From assembly GCF_963678635.1 (NCBI RefSeq), contig NC_087068.1, positions 51,748,731 through 51,812,730 on the forward strand: DNA of 64,000 bases. Reading direction: 5' to 3'. The position numbers and the translations under genes are program-made. Of the stretch, positions 55,753 through 64,000 are shown piece after piece. This DNA is from Symsagittifera roscoffensis. Taxonomy: Eukaryota; Xenacoelomorpha; Acoela; Convolutidae. The notes beneath the pieces are model-generated. The model was not told where the DNA came from. It worked only from the letters and a program-made list of their open reading frames with translations, and searched no databases. Numbering within the stretch: position 1 is the first letter of the stretch; each line of letters begins with the position of its first letter.

Positions 55753-56877
55753 GTTTTTAAACCCTATACAATACACATTTCCAAAATTGCTAACCAACCA
55801 CCACAAAACCCGTCTTCACCGACATCTCCACAAGAAAACCCAACAGTACCTACAACTACCCAAAACCCCCAAACATCCACACGAATTTCATTTCAAGATA
55901 ACCCATACACTTTTGAACGACACGCACGCTTATCTGAACCCCTCGAACCAGTTCAAAGGCAAGCATCACTAAGTGAACCAACATATAGCTTATACCCTAC
56001 ACTACAACAAGACTCAAATCGAATCCGACACATTAGCCAAAATCAAAATACAATCGAAGTAAATAGACAAATAATACATCCAAGAAGAAATAGAAATTTT
56101 CAAACTCCTAGAATCACCTTTAGCATACCTCAATCTCCAACTCCATCAACTTCAGAAAATTCTAGTATAACACTACCAGATACACCAACGCTAACTCCTA
56201 ATATTCAATCAGAACATCTAGGATCAACACCAACATCAGCACAAATACGTGAAAATCCTTTTAACCCACCTAACCCAAACGAACGTTTACCTTATTGGAC
56301 AACACAATCCTACTCACAAGGAGAACCAAATTTAGTAAACGACCCAAAAGATACTTCATCAGATACAACATTATCATCTTTACCAGAAACACTATCACTT
56401 CCATCGACACCATCCATAAGTCAAATTTCACCATCATTTTTCCCTTTAAATATTTCACACGACATTGACACTCGATACAGTGAACAATCTACAAATATAC
56501 CCCTAAGATTAGACTGGAATACATTTGTAGCACCTCCTCCATTGTTAGGACAACATAACGAAAATCACCGACTACACAGTTGGGCACTCAACAGACTACA
56601 ATATAGACAAGATATCCACGAAGATATCCGAGAACATAACGTTCAAATATTAAATCAAAACAGCCTTCAACTAAAGTTTGAAATTACAGTTAAACTTAAT
56701 AACATCGTACAACATCCTTATCCATTAAGCCCCTCAAATATTACAGCTCAAACACTACCACCACCATTTATAACAACGGAAGTAATATATAAATACGATA
56801 GATATACAAAAACCACAATTGGATATATAACCTTTTATAACCCATACTCTGGTTTATCATACACATGTATCTTTTAA
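55753..56877 (+). CDS. B2 Pro/Ser/Thr-rich ORF upstream of env
   Basis: A 374-codon open stretch in the same frame as membrane ORF 2 with no ATG, so expression would need readthrough, splicing or a non-ATG start (a TTG lies at 56542). The first 240 residues are disordered, rich in Pro, Ser, Thr, Gln and Asn (SPTSPQENPTVPTTT; ITFSIPQSPTPSTSENSS). The last ~115 residues look folded (LQLKFEITVKLNNIVQ, TTEVIYKYDRYTKTTIGYI). It ends 13 bases into the env frame. The whole ORF is deleted in B1. Unrecognised. Confidence 0.5.
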   Translation, partial: VFKPYTIHISKIANQPPQNPSSPTSPQENPTVPTTTQNPQTSTRISFQDNPYTFERHARLSEPLEPVQRQASLSEPTYSLYPTLQQDSNRIRHISQNQNTIEVNRQIIHPRRNRNFQTPRITFSIPQSPTPSTSENSSITLPDTPTLTPNIQSEHLGSTPTSAQIRENPFNPPNPNERLPYWTTQSYSQGEPNLVNDPKDTSSDTTLSSLPETLSLPSTPSISQISPSFFPLNISHDIDTRYSEQSTNIPLRLDWNTFVAPPPLLGQHNENHRLHSWALNRLQYRQDIHEDIREHNVQILNQNSLQLKFEITVKLNNIVQHPYPLSPSNITAQTLPPPFITTEVIYKYDRYTKTTIGYITFYNPYSGLSYTCIF

Positions 56878-59398
56878 AGATATTGACATTTCAACACATG
56901 TTTTTCCTTATATTTTCCGAACAGAATACAAATCCATCTCCTCGCACAGGACCTCAAGACTTACTAGTAACACACTATGATTGTGAAGAAAACGAACAAA
57001 AAACACTACAAAAATATGCAATAAATCAAGTAACACAATGCGAAACAGAACCACGAGCTATAGAAACCACAAACGTAATAGCAACACTGTATTCAAAAGC
57101 CCGAGCAACGACAGTAATAGGATATAAATTTACAGCCACATTTTCCGAAAAGAAAGTACATTGCTCACAAGTTTCTTACGGAAATAAAAATAGACTTGAT
57201 CACGAATCATTTTACCAAAGCAATATTAAAAGACTTTTACATCTCAACCCCGATGATTGTAAAACCGAGCTACACAGGTTAAATCTCACAAGAAACAAAC
57301 ACGCAGAAAGAAAAATAGTAAATTTCCAAGTCTTCAGCGATTCAGTACATCAAGCAGAACTTGAACGCTATCAAGGACATATACAATTAGACGAAAAATA
57401 CCCATACAATGGCGCACACGGACGCTTAACTTATGATACCAAAGATAAACATTGGATACCACACATTGGAATAAATCACCCCTCAAATAGTAAAGCAGAT
57501 ACAAAAAATAGAGGATATCAGGAAATAATGTTTTTTGATTGGAAAATACAACTTGAAAAATTTCAACTCACACGAGATTTAGCAGATAACACAATGATCT
57601 ATCAAGGAATCCGATTACCTTGTAAAAATGATCAAGGATATTGTGACCCTACAACAAGAACCCAGGCAACAATTGTTTGGTTTCCCGAAGATACATGCAC
57701 AACATTTCAAGTAGCAAAAATACACGCTCGATTGATAAAATTTCATAAAAAAATATTTCATCGAATCAATCCCATACGAACAAGTGAACCCACATCACAA
57801 ACGAAGTAATGATTTCAAAAATTTACACAATATAGAAAACAAATTAACACGTTTCCAAATCTACCAAGAAACAGAACTTGCATGTAAATATGCAAACCCA
57901 CTCTATAAAACACAATGTTCAGAAATTCTTGACGAATACGAACAAGGTTTTGACATGACAACTGGAAAAATCAAAATTGACCCACATGCAATAGCCAAAT
58001 TTAAATACGACGGAAAACCCTATACCCCAGTTAATTTTCGTAAATATAATAACCATCCCGGTGGAAAATTAACACCAATTGACAGTAAAAGTACACGATT
58101 ACAAGAATTATCACTTATGAATACAACATACTTTGGAAACATACATTATGACATACATTTAGACATGAAATTAGACTACACAATTAGTAGAATTTTTCAG
58201 GAAATGTCACTTTCTGAATTAGAAACACTACATCAACTATGCGAATTAGAAAAAACAATTACAATCACTTGCACTAGCAGTATTAAAAATACCCTATGCA
58301 GGATATTTATTATCAGGAAATAGATCAAACTTTCTTGATTACGAAGGAAACATTTTATGGTTTTATACTTGCACCAAAAAAGTATCACCCTTATACGTTT
58401 TTGAAGATAAACGTTGTTACAAAAGAATACCCATATTCTACAAAAACAAAGTACATTTTGTTGATACACTCTCAAGAAGAACATATTTTTGGGATACCGC
58501 AGTCCCATGTGGATCAGAAAATAGCCACAATTGAGTACAACTAAACCCTGACAAAGATAAATACTACATATTAACACCATACCCTACATTAATGCAATCA
58601 CTAAAAACGTTTTCACCAGAAAGCATTAGAGCCATTACTCGAAATCCAAATATAGACTTACAATCAATTGGAATTTATTCTAAATCTGATATACAACACC
58701 ATTTTAGAACATAACAATTCCAAGAATTACTCACACAAATGGATACCATACAACGACAATCAATTGATCAAAATTTAAGAAAACTTGCAGAAACCGCAGG
58801 ATTTGCAGACATTTATACACAAGACTACAGCGGATATTTTAAAGACATTAAAGATTATATATATTTAAACGGCGAAAAATACAGACCACAAGATATTTCA
58901 CCCATAAATATTTTCAGTTTTGTAACCTTGAAAAACGAAATACTCGCTTTTCTAGGATGGCCCTACTACATCTTAGAAAGATTGACTATCTTATACGCTA
59001 TGTTTAATTTTATTGGATTTCTTGTCTCACTACTAAAAGGAATCTATAATACATGCGCTATACACACACAAGTCAACCGTCAAGCAAGTGTAGCACGCAT
59101 ATTATTTGCAGGATTTTTTGGAATCTTCTCCTCATCCATCAACAAAATACTTTTAGACGCACAAATCAAAGAATATAACACGAAACTAGCCACAAGACCA
59201 AATACATACGACGAAGAACACTATAATGTAGACACGGTACCTACAGCACCACAAGTGTCAGCCCTACCACATAACCATCCCTTATCTTTAGTTCCCAGAA
59301 ATTTTCGAAATTTAGCAATCACAAATAACCCAAATTTTAAGACCACTTTCAGTACACAGCCCTATTCAGCATATAACAACAAATCACTCTCAAAATGA
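56865..59398 (+). pseudogene. B2 env-like glycoprotein, frameshifted
   Basis: Begins with a signal peptide, MYLLKILTFQHMFFLIFS (residues 1-18). YDC follows at residues 38-40, then regularly spaced cysteines (QVTQC, KVHCSQ, DDCKTEL, LPCKNDQGYC, DTC). The first frame ends at 57809. The next, 57784-58323, overlaps it by 26 bases. 58323-58738 is broken further. 58739-59398 (219 codons) supplies a hydrophobic span at about residues 82-99, a second at 119-133 and a tail with PTAP. Summed length is about 845 codons. The YDC start and cysteine pattern remind me of glycoproteins of chuvirus-like negative-strand RNA viruses that occur as endogenous copies in invertebrates; this is a by-eye resemblance. 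Its role would be cell attachment and fusion, but it is broken by at least two frame changes. Confidence 0.6.
59240..59251 (+). other. PTAP motif in the env C-terminal tail
   Basis: Residues 168-171 of the frame 58739-59398 read PTAP, the late-domain motif that recruits TSG101/ESCRT-I in many retroviruses. Here it is downstream of the membrane segments, so on the cytoplasmic side if the topology is as predicted. Chance occurrence in a Pro/Thr-rich tail cannot be excluded. Confidence 0.4.
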
Positions 59399-59477
59399 TA
59401 ATACATATGAACAAATTATAGAACAACCCCACACCACCACTTTTCAATCTCAAAATCTTCATTTTTTTTAGCCCACG

Positions 59478-60225
59478 ATGATCCGACAAGTTGGATCCCT
59501 CCACCGCTCAAATTCCCAGCCAGCAAATTTCCAAAACCCAGTCCCAATTATACCACTTTTCGCTTTCCACCAACCTGATTTTGCAATTATTAACATACCA
59601 TCTAGCACGAGTTCAGACACTAACTCAGACATTTCAGTTTTTCATACTTTTTCACAATTTAATAACTCAGACCTCGAAACTCCCGACGAATTTGCCAACT
59701 CTGAAGCCTCTCCTTCCACCTTTTCCCAAACCAACCTTTCACATTTTTCAGAACACTCCTTTTCAACCCATCAATGCCAGTCAACCACTACCATCCCTTT
59801 CCACTCCCTCTCATGCATCCCAAGTCACCCCAACATATACCCCATCCCTTTCAGACAGATCAACCATTAACTCCCTAAATATTCCACAAATTTCCCCAGA
59901 ATTAGATAATTATATTACCCTTCAACAGCAAATTATCCATCCCCATACTCTTACCATACATCATCTATCATCAATAAAAACATCATCCGGCCCACCCACA
60001 CCTACACCGCTATCAGATTATACTCCATCATTAAACCAAACCTCCACTTCAACAGACACATCCACTAGCACTAACCGCGCTTATCGCACTTTCAAACGAA
60101 GTTTCCAAATCACCCATTCACAACCAAACCAGGCACAGCTAAAGAATATTTCGAACATCCACAACATAAAAATACTAAAACCTTTCTCCAAGCTAACTTA
60201 CCATCATTTCCTCAATACACCTTGA
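59478..60225 (+). CDS. B2 Ser/Thr/Pro-rich ORF after env
   Basis: Two overlapping frames: 59491-60225 (244 codons, SLSTPSHASQVTPTYTPSLSDRS-type composition) and 59478-59870 (130 codons). The longer is the better candidate and runs to the start of the post-env gene, overlapping by 4 bases (TTGA). Low complexity and no motif. Part of it survives in B1 after the deletion junction (41395-41570). It may be the disordered N-terminus of the post-env protein joined by a frameshift. Confidence 0.4.
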
Positions 60226-61290
60226 ATACCCCTACTACTAATGAGGACACCAGAAATTTTGTTGACGAACACGTCCTAATGCCAACACTACATTGGACAT
60301 CATACTATCACTACACTAACCCTCTTTACCTACCACTTTATAACACCATCACTGATAATGAACAATGCAAAAATATGTTATACAGACTAACAACAGCACT
60401 CACACCACGTCAATTCACATACGTTGGATTTAAAAAACTACTAAAAACATTCACCGCACCCCGAGCTAATGAATTCACTATCGAATACTATGATCACAAC
60501 ATCATACGCCCTAACCAAGACCAATTTTTAGATGACGACTTCTTTGCTAACCCGCAACTAACAGAGAAATTTTTCATCACAACACCATATTTATTTACAC
60601 TTAACATTTTTGATAAAAAAACACGATCACATCATTTCCGAAGCCCTTATTGACACACGAGCCTATCAAAGCTTCCAAGATAAATTTAATTTATTTACAC
60701 TAACCTTCCACTTTCTTACACCACAAGAACGAGATCTGCACTGCTCCCACGATATTATGTTACGCACTAAACAGACACATACTTACACATATTATCGCTT
60801 CATACAAAATCACTTTGATTTACATACACCCTCACGATAACCCCACCATCGTTTTCAATTCATCAACTCAAAATACACATCACCATTTTTTCTAAATTTT
60901 ACTTATTGTATCAAGAATACTAACCTCCACGGCATCCTACGTAACTACGACCCCGTCCACCAAATGTATATATTTTACCCCATCACAAAGACTTTCCAGG
61001 GCGAAAAATCCAGACCCTTCCTCATCCCGCATGAATTCCTACAACCCATTGAAATTCCAATTCTAGAATTCATCCATAACACTAAATATAATCATAAACT
61101 TTACAACCTAATCCAGAACACACCTCATGAGTTTGCAGTAGGCACCGAAGAACTAAAGATCATCAAAGCACTTCAATTGCTTTGGCCACTGCTAGAAACT
61201 AAAAACATCATTCGCATATTAGCTAAATTATTAACATCATCTGAACTAATCCAAGGCCTCTTCCCACATGGCTTCTTCGCCGAAAACTAA
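60222..61290 (+). pseudogene. B2 post-env gene, unrecognised family
   Basis: About 355 codons in three pieces: 60222-60653 (VDEHVLMPTLHWTSYYHYTNPLYLPLYN; LTPRQFTYVGFKKLLKTF), 60610-60840 (LTPQERDLHCSHDIMLRTKQTHTYTYY) and 60964-61290 (PFLIPHEFLQPIEIPILEF; ILAKLLTSSELIQGLFPHGFF). A frameshift lies near 60620 and a TAA at 60838. The frame is open upstream of 60222 to about 60078, with no ATG. Residue patterns suggest a folded soluble protein rather than a glycoprotein: no signal peptide, no membrane span. It is present in both element copies. I recognise no retroviral accessory family. Confidence 0.55.
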
Positions 61291-61291
61291 G

Positions 61292-61372
61292 GTAAGTATA
61301 TTTCAATTACATTCACTAATAAATATATATTTAACTAACCATTCTTTATAATGTCATACTTCATTTTTCTAG
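61292..61372 (+). other. B2 predicted 81-bp intron after the post-env stop
   Basis: Exon end ...AACTAAG, donor GTAAGTATA, branch-like CTAAC at 61334-61338, then TCATTTTTCTAG and TCTTCTC. The TAA stop sits in the last codon before the donor. Donor, branch and acceptor are all conserved in B1 (42620-42697). Confidence 0.62.
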
Positions 61373-61855
61373 TCTTCTCACCATCATCATCTACAAAACG
61401 AAAAAGACAAACAAAAATATAAACTCATTAATTAAAACTACAACTGATTTAAAACTTATTTGCTAAGAGCATTTCAATAAACTAAAACTTTTGCACAATA
61501 TAATGTCATAAAATTCATACAAATGTAATAAATTAATTTATAAATTCTTCTCACCACAAGCAGTAAAATTCCATATAATGAAAATTTATAGTTTCAAATT
61601 TCCCCAAAATATAGTAAGAATTCAGATTCAAGCTGTAAATTTATAAATTAAGAAAGCAGTACTAACCTTTTCATTCATTCGCACAAGAATTCTATCCATA
61701 CTCGCACAGCTCGCCCACGAAGAATTGTTTAAAATAATGATTTTATGTTCCAAGCTTTCAATAACAACTCTGACTAACGATAACAAGTTTCCAACTTTTC
61801 TTTAACCCGGTTGGAATGGAGTTATACACTATACTAAACTAACCAATGCAAATGA

Positions 61856-62092
61856 CTAAACACCACAAACCATAAAACAACAGCATGAATAAGAAAAGAA
61901 CACCAACGGTACCCAAACCGGATTAACCCAGCTTAAAACTGGATAATTTATTCTTTTGAAGACTGTTATAAAGTCAACGAAAGAATTAATAAAACACAAA
62001 AAAATCGAAAGACAAACCCAAACCAAAAACAATTTGATGTTTGAAAAAAGGACACAACCATAAGTAACATAAGAAAACCTAGAAAAAACCAC
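61856..62092 (-). other. antisense hydrophobic ORF in the B2 3' region
   Basis: 78 codons on the minus strand, with KLFLVWVCLSIFLCFINSFVDF and the conserved C-terminal part INYPVLSWVNPVWVPLVFFS. The B1 counterpart (43184-43399) keeps the frame with about ten substitutions. Antisense genes exist in some retroviruses, but nucleotide conservation between two recent copies can preserve a short frame by chance. Confidence 0.3.
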
Positions 62093-62151
62093 CTTATAAT
62101 GTTAACACAAAACAGGACCCCTCAATGAAACCGCACGAAATCATACTCCCA

Positions 62152-62239
62152 CTCCTGGCCTAACCCACCAGAGAGGACGTCCTGAGCATGCTCTATAGCC
62201 GGCCTAACCCACCGCGCTACATCCACGCTTTGTGACCAC
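62152..62239 (-). repeat. GC-rich tRNA/SINE-like block in B2
   Basis: A GC-rich island with GGCCTAACCCACC directly repeated at 62158-62170 and 62201-62213. The minus strand contains TAGCGCGGTGG (plus 62209-62219), resembling a Pol III box A; no box B is recognised. Also in B1 (43481-43568). Confidence 0.35.
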
Positions 62240-62433
62240 ACTTTATTTTTAATAAGAGGTACTCAAGGGTGAGTAACTCTTCAAAATAACTGAACTAAAA
62301 TAAAAAGCTTTTGTGAAAACAATTAATCACGATCATAACTAAAAAGACAATTAACCAAAAACTATAAAATGTAAATCATAATATGCAGTATATAGATCAC
62401 ACACAACAGCAAAAACGAACATCCAAAGACTAG

Positions 62434-62688
62434 ATGATCTCATCACAACCTGAACAAAGAATGGCTACCAACTACAACCGACATGCCGCACACAATCACA
62501 ACTCAAAGGATTTAGAGTACGACTTGACTTCGCAGCAAAGGACTTCATTGAACCAGACCAATGACCACCTCGATGTTCAAGTATACGTACAGATCCGAGT
62601 AACAAGGCATCCCTTCCAAACACGAGTTTCACGCCATTCCCAGACGAGGTTGATCACAAACAACCCTCCCAAATGCAAGCAGAACTGA
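62434..62688 (+). CDS. B2 small 3' ORF (84 codons), doubtful
   Basis: MISSQPEQRMATNYNRHAAH..., polar, with DVQVYVQIRVTRHPFQTRVSRH toward the end. It is intact in B2 but frameshifted in B1 near 43793 and 43900. It lies between the intron and the 3' LTR, where a last exon could lie. The spacing from the acceptor at 61372 is over 1 kb, so it would need another splice. No family recognised. Confidence 0.3.
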   Translation: MISSQPEQRMATNYNRHAAHNHNSKDLEYDLTSQQRTSLNQTNDHLDVQVYVQIRVTRHPFQTRVSRHSQTRLITNNPPKCKQN

Positions 62689-63077
62689 CATAGCAAAGCA
62701 TTTTGGATTCTGGAATCTAAACGATTTCATTGGGGATCACATTCGTTGTCAAACGATAACAAGATAACTTCCTATCCCTAATTCCAGCGTTCTGGAACTT
62801 TTCTCTTAAAGAGAAATCAGGTCTACGGTTCTAGTCAAGGACCTCTCTTCTCCAGGGAACAGGAAAACGAAAATGATGTTCGCCACATACCAACGATCAT
62901 CATCCATCCTTCAATTGCAGAAGAAAAGTATAGAACTCAAAAACTCTGTAAACCCCGGATGGGTGGAACCTGATCTAAACTACATTTTTTTATTTATAAT
63001 TTAGACATTTTACCACTGTAAAGTATTTAATATTAACCAATCACAATCCATCTAACTAACTACCCACTTATTTGTAA

Positions 63078-63105
63078 GTGCTGAAATTACTTGTAATTTC
63101 AGCAC
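63078..63105. repeat. palindrome across internal/LTR 3 junction
   Basis: GTGCTGAAATTAC, two T, GTAATTTCAGCAC, identical to 44573-44600. The left arm is the last internal sequence and the right arm opens the LTR. Confidence 0.9.
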
Positions 63106-63371
63106 CAGAGAGATTTGAATTTAACTTAGAAAATAGTTGACTCTTCCGAGTACTTCAGCAGCCGCAACAATACCAGTATACTCTAGATCTATTGAGCCTA
63201 GCAGAGACTAGTTAAACACCCTGAGACTAGTAGTTATAAGAGTAAGATTAGGATCGGTATTAGACTAAGAAGTTGCACGAATCTATCCGGCCGAAAATAA
63301 GATAGCGTGACGAGCAGACGGTGTACCCTATCCGAAATTACTCTATGAGTTAGACCCCCATACATAACTCA
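63092..63371 (+). repeat. element B LTR 3 (3' LTR of B2)
   Basis: 280 bp, TGTAATTTCAGCAC to CATACATAACTCA, then unrelated flank (CTTGAAACGCAG). Differs from LTR 2 at a handful of positions. It gives the true LTR end, since similarity to the 5' LTR copies stops exactly where their primer-site spacer begins. TATAAG at 63235-63240. Confidence 0.88.
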
Positions 63372-63500
63372 CTTGAAACGCAGTCGGAACATTCAAGGCT
63401 TCGCCCTGATACGACTTTTTTTAATGAAAACTATATCCTGTTACCGTATCAAAGATATCTTTACGCAGTTCATAGATCAAAGCAACTGCACCATTTTGAG
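63372..63500. other. short spacer between LTR 3 and the host ORF
   Basis: About 130 bp following LTR 3. On the minus strand it would be the start of the 3' UTR of the gene ending at 63501. No AATAAA is visible in it on that strand, so polyadenylation may use element sequence or lie further left. Confidence 0.4.
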
Positions 63501-64000
63501 TTATATTTCTTGGTCTGATTCAGAAGCATTATCATAGTCATTATCGACAGGTACAAAAGCGTTTCTCGAGTTGCGAGAACCTTGTTGATTGTTCATAGTC
63601 AATCGAGATCCTGCGCCATCAACTCGGTCCGCTCTATTCTGTTGTGACGAATTTGACATCCTCCTCGACTTTTCGTCATCTATGGGAGCCATTAATGAAC
63701 CATTGGCTTTGTATGGCTCAGTTGAAGTGCTTAAACGTTTGTATGGCCCATAGTTACCGTTAATGTTTGACCCATTAGGAGATTTAATAAATGGATCACC
63801 GACATTGCTTTGTGCGTTGTATGGTCCATTTTGGACTTTTTCTTCTATGTATGGTACATTTTGACTGTTTTGTGCAGTAGAACCACCATTTTGCTGATTA
63901 TAAGGACCATTTTGCCTATTATGGTCGTTGTATGGCCCATTCGAACTGTTGAATTTGACTTCAGGATATTCACTGCTGTTGACAACTGGCGACTGCCCCC
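63501..64000 (-). CDS. C-terminal part of a host gene, Asn/Gln/Gly-rich with NGPYN motifs
   Basis: The minus strand is open from the window edge (64000) to a TAA at 63501-63503, about 165 codons, with no start needed because the gene continues outside. The upstream half repeats a [QS]NGPYN-like motif (NGPYND, NGPYNQ, NVPYIE, NGPYNA, NYGPYK, TEPYKA). The end is polar and acidic (SRNAFVPVDNDYDNASESDQEI). It is predicted to be disordered and could be the cytoplasmic or regulatory tail of a larger protein. Base composition is less AT-rich than the retroelements. Family unknown. The B2 element ends about 130 bp past its stop codon. Confidence 0.6.
   Translation of the reverse strand, partial: GQSPVVNSSEYPEVKFNSSNGPYNDHNRQNGPYNQQNGGSTAQNSQNVPYIEEKVQNGPYNAQSNVGDPFIKSPNGSNINGNYGPYKRLSTSTEPYKANGSLMAPIDDEKSRRMSNSSQQNRADRVDGAGSRLTMNNQQGSRNSRNAFVPVDNDYDNASESDQEI

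Larger units (their letters stand above)
61373..63077. other. B2 3' internal region
   Basis: About 1.7 kb between the intron and the LTR. It contains a minus-strand hydrophobic frame (61856-62092), a GC-rich block (62152-62239), a plus-strand frame (62434-62688) and a B2-specific stretch (about 62746-62955) that replaces the B1 sequence 44085-44450. No retroviral enzyme or structural gene is seen. Confidence 0.6.
44587..63371 (+). mobile_element. element B2: giant env-bearing LTR retroelement, 18.8 kb
   Basis: LTR 44587-44867 to LTR 63092-63371, about twice the usual length of Ty3/gypsy elements with env. Full gene order: leader ORF, ORF-A, gag, protease, RT, RNase H, integrase, two membrane ORFs, Pro/Ser/Thr ORF, env-like glycoprotein, Ser/Thr/Pro ORF, post-env gene, 3' intron, long 3' region. 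Stops and frameshifts occur in gag, pro, RT, integrase and env, so it is probably defective, but divergence from B1 leaves every domain readable. It is tandem with B1 and shares LTR 2. No target duplication is seen across the compound (AACT before LTR 1, CTTG after LTR 3). Confidence 0.9.

Noticed and set aside
29178-63375. Target-site duplication around the B1-B2 compound
   Set aside because: AACT before LTR 1 and CTTG after LTR 3 do not match, also when the border is shifted by a base. This is consistent with recombination between two insertions.

Overview
This is AT-rich eukaryotic, almost certainly animal, DNA from a repeat-dominated region. The evidence is a long minisatellite, LTR retroelements with gag-pro-pol and an envelope-like gene, and introns with GTAAGT/AG borders. 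There are no bacterial operons, ribosome-binding sites, tRNAs or rRNAs. I cannot name the species; an invertebrate is the most likely source. Only one plausible host gene is visible: a partial C-terminal exon on the minus strand at 63501-64000. LAYOUT. (1) 1-21757: a satellite of 21-bp units (two half-units, AAGTCTGCA and AAGTCTGAACAT), roughly 900 units. It is interrupted by two near-identical 816-bp unique blocks (16116-16931, 19335-20150), which show that a ~3.2-kb array-plus-flank segment was tandemly duplicated, and by unique DNA at 20151-20700. Five of six frames are stop-free in the unit, so the many long ORFs here are not good gene evidence. (2) 21757-22940: two further tandem families abut the satellite, a GC-richer 21-bp family and a 30-bp family. 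A motif ending CCTCGACCCGGGT marks the borders. (3) 23380-27872: a decayed 4.5-kb Ty3/gypsy-like element (element A) with 214/215-bp LTRs, primer site, purine tract and a perfect 5-bp target duplication, but a ruined coding region. (4) 29182-63371: two copies of one very large LTR retroelement (B1 and B2) arranged LTR-internal-LTR-internal-LTR and sharing the middle LTR. B2 is about 18.8 kb and B1 about 15.7 kb. HOW THE B GENES FIT TOGETHER. The order is LTR; primer site; a ~1.25-kb leader with a 77-codon ORF and twin hairpins; basic ORF-A; gag (capsid, CCHC nucleocapsid with Asn/Ser/Arg/Tyr-rich tail); aspartic protease; reverse transcriptase (YLDD); RNase H; integrase (HHCC, D-D35-E, GPY/F); two small membrane ORFs; a Pro/Ser/Thr-rich ORF; an envelope-like gene with signal peptide, YDC motif, C-terminal membrane segments and a PTAP tail motif; a second Ser/Thr/Pro-rich ORF; an unrecognised post-env gene; an ~80-bp intron just after its stop; a long 3' region; LTR. 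B1 lost the env block in one ~4.2-kb deletion and duplicated ~1.15 kb of its leader. Both copies carry stops and frameshifts, so neither is likely to be autonomous now, but together they show the architecture of a complex retrovirus-like element. That architecture, especially the pol-env membrane ORFs and the post-env gene with its 3' intron, is the most novel content here.
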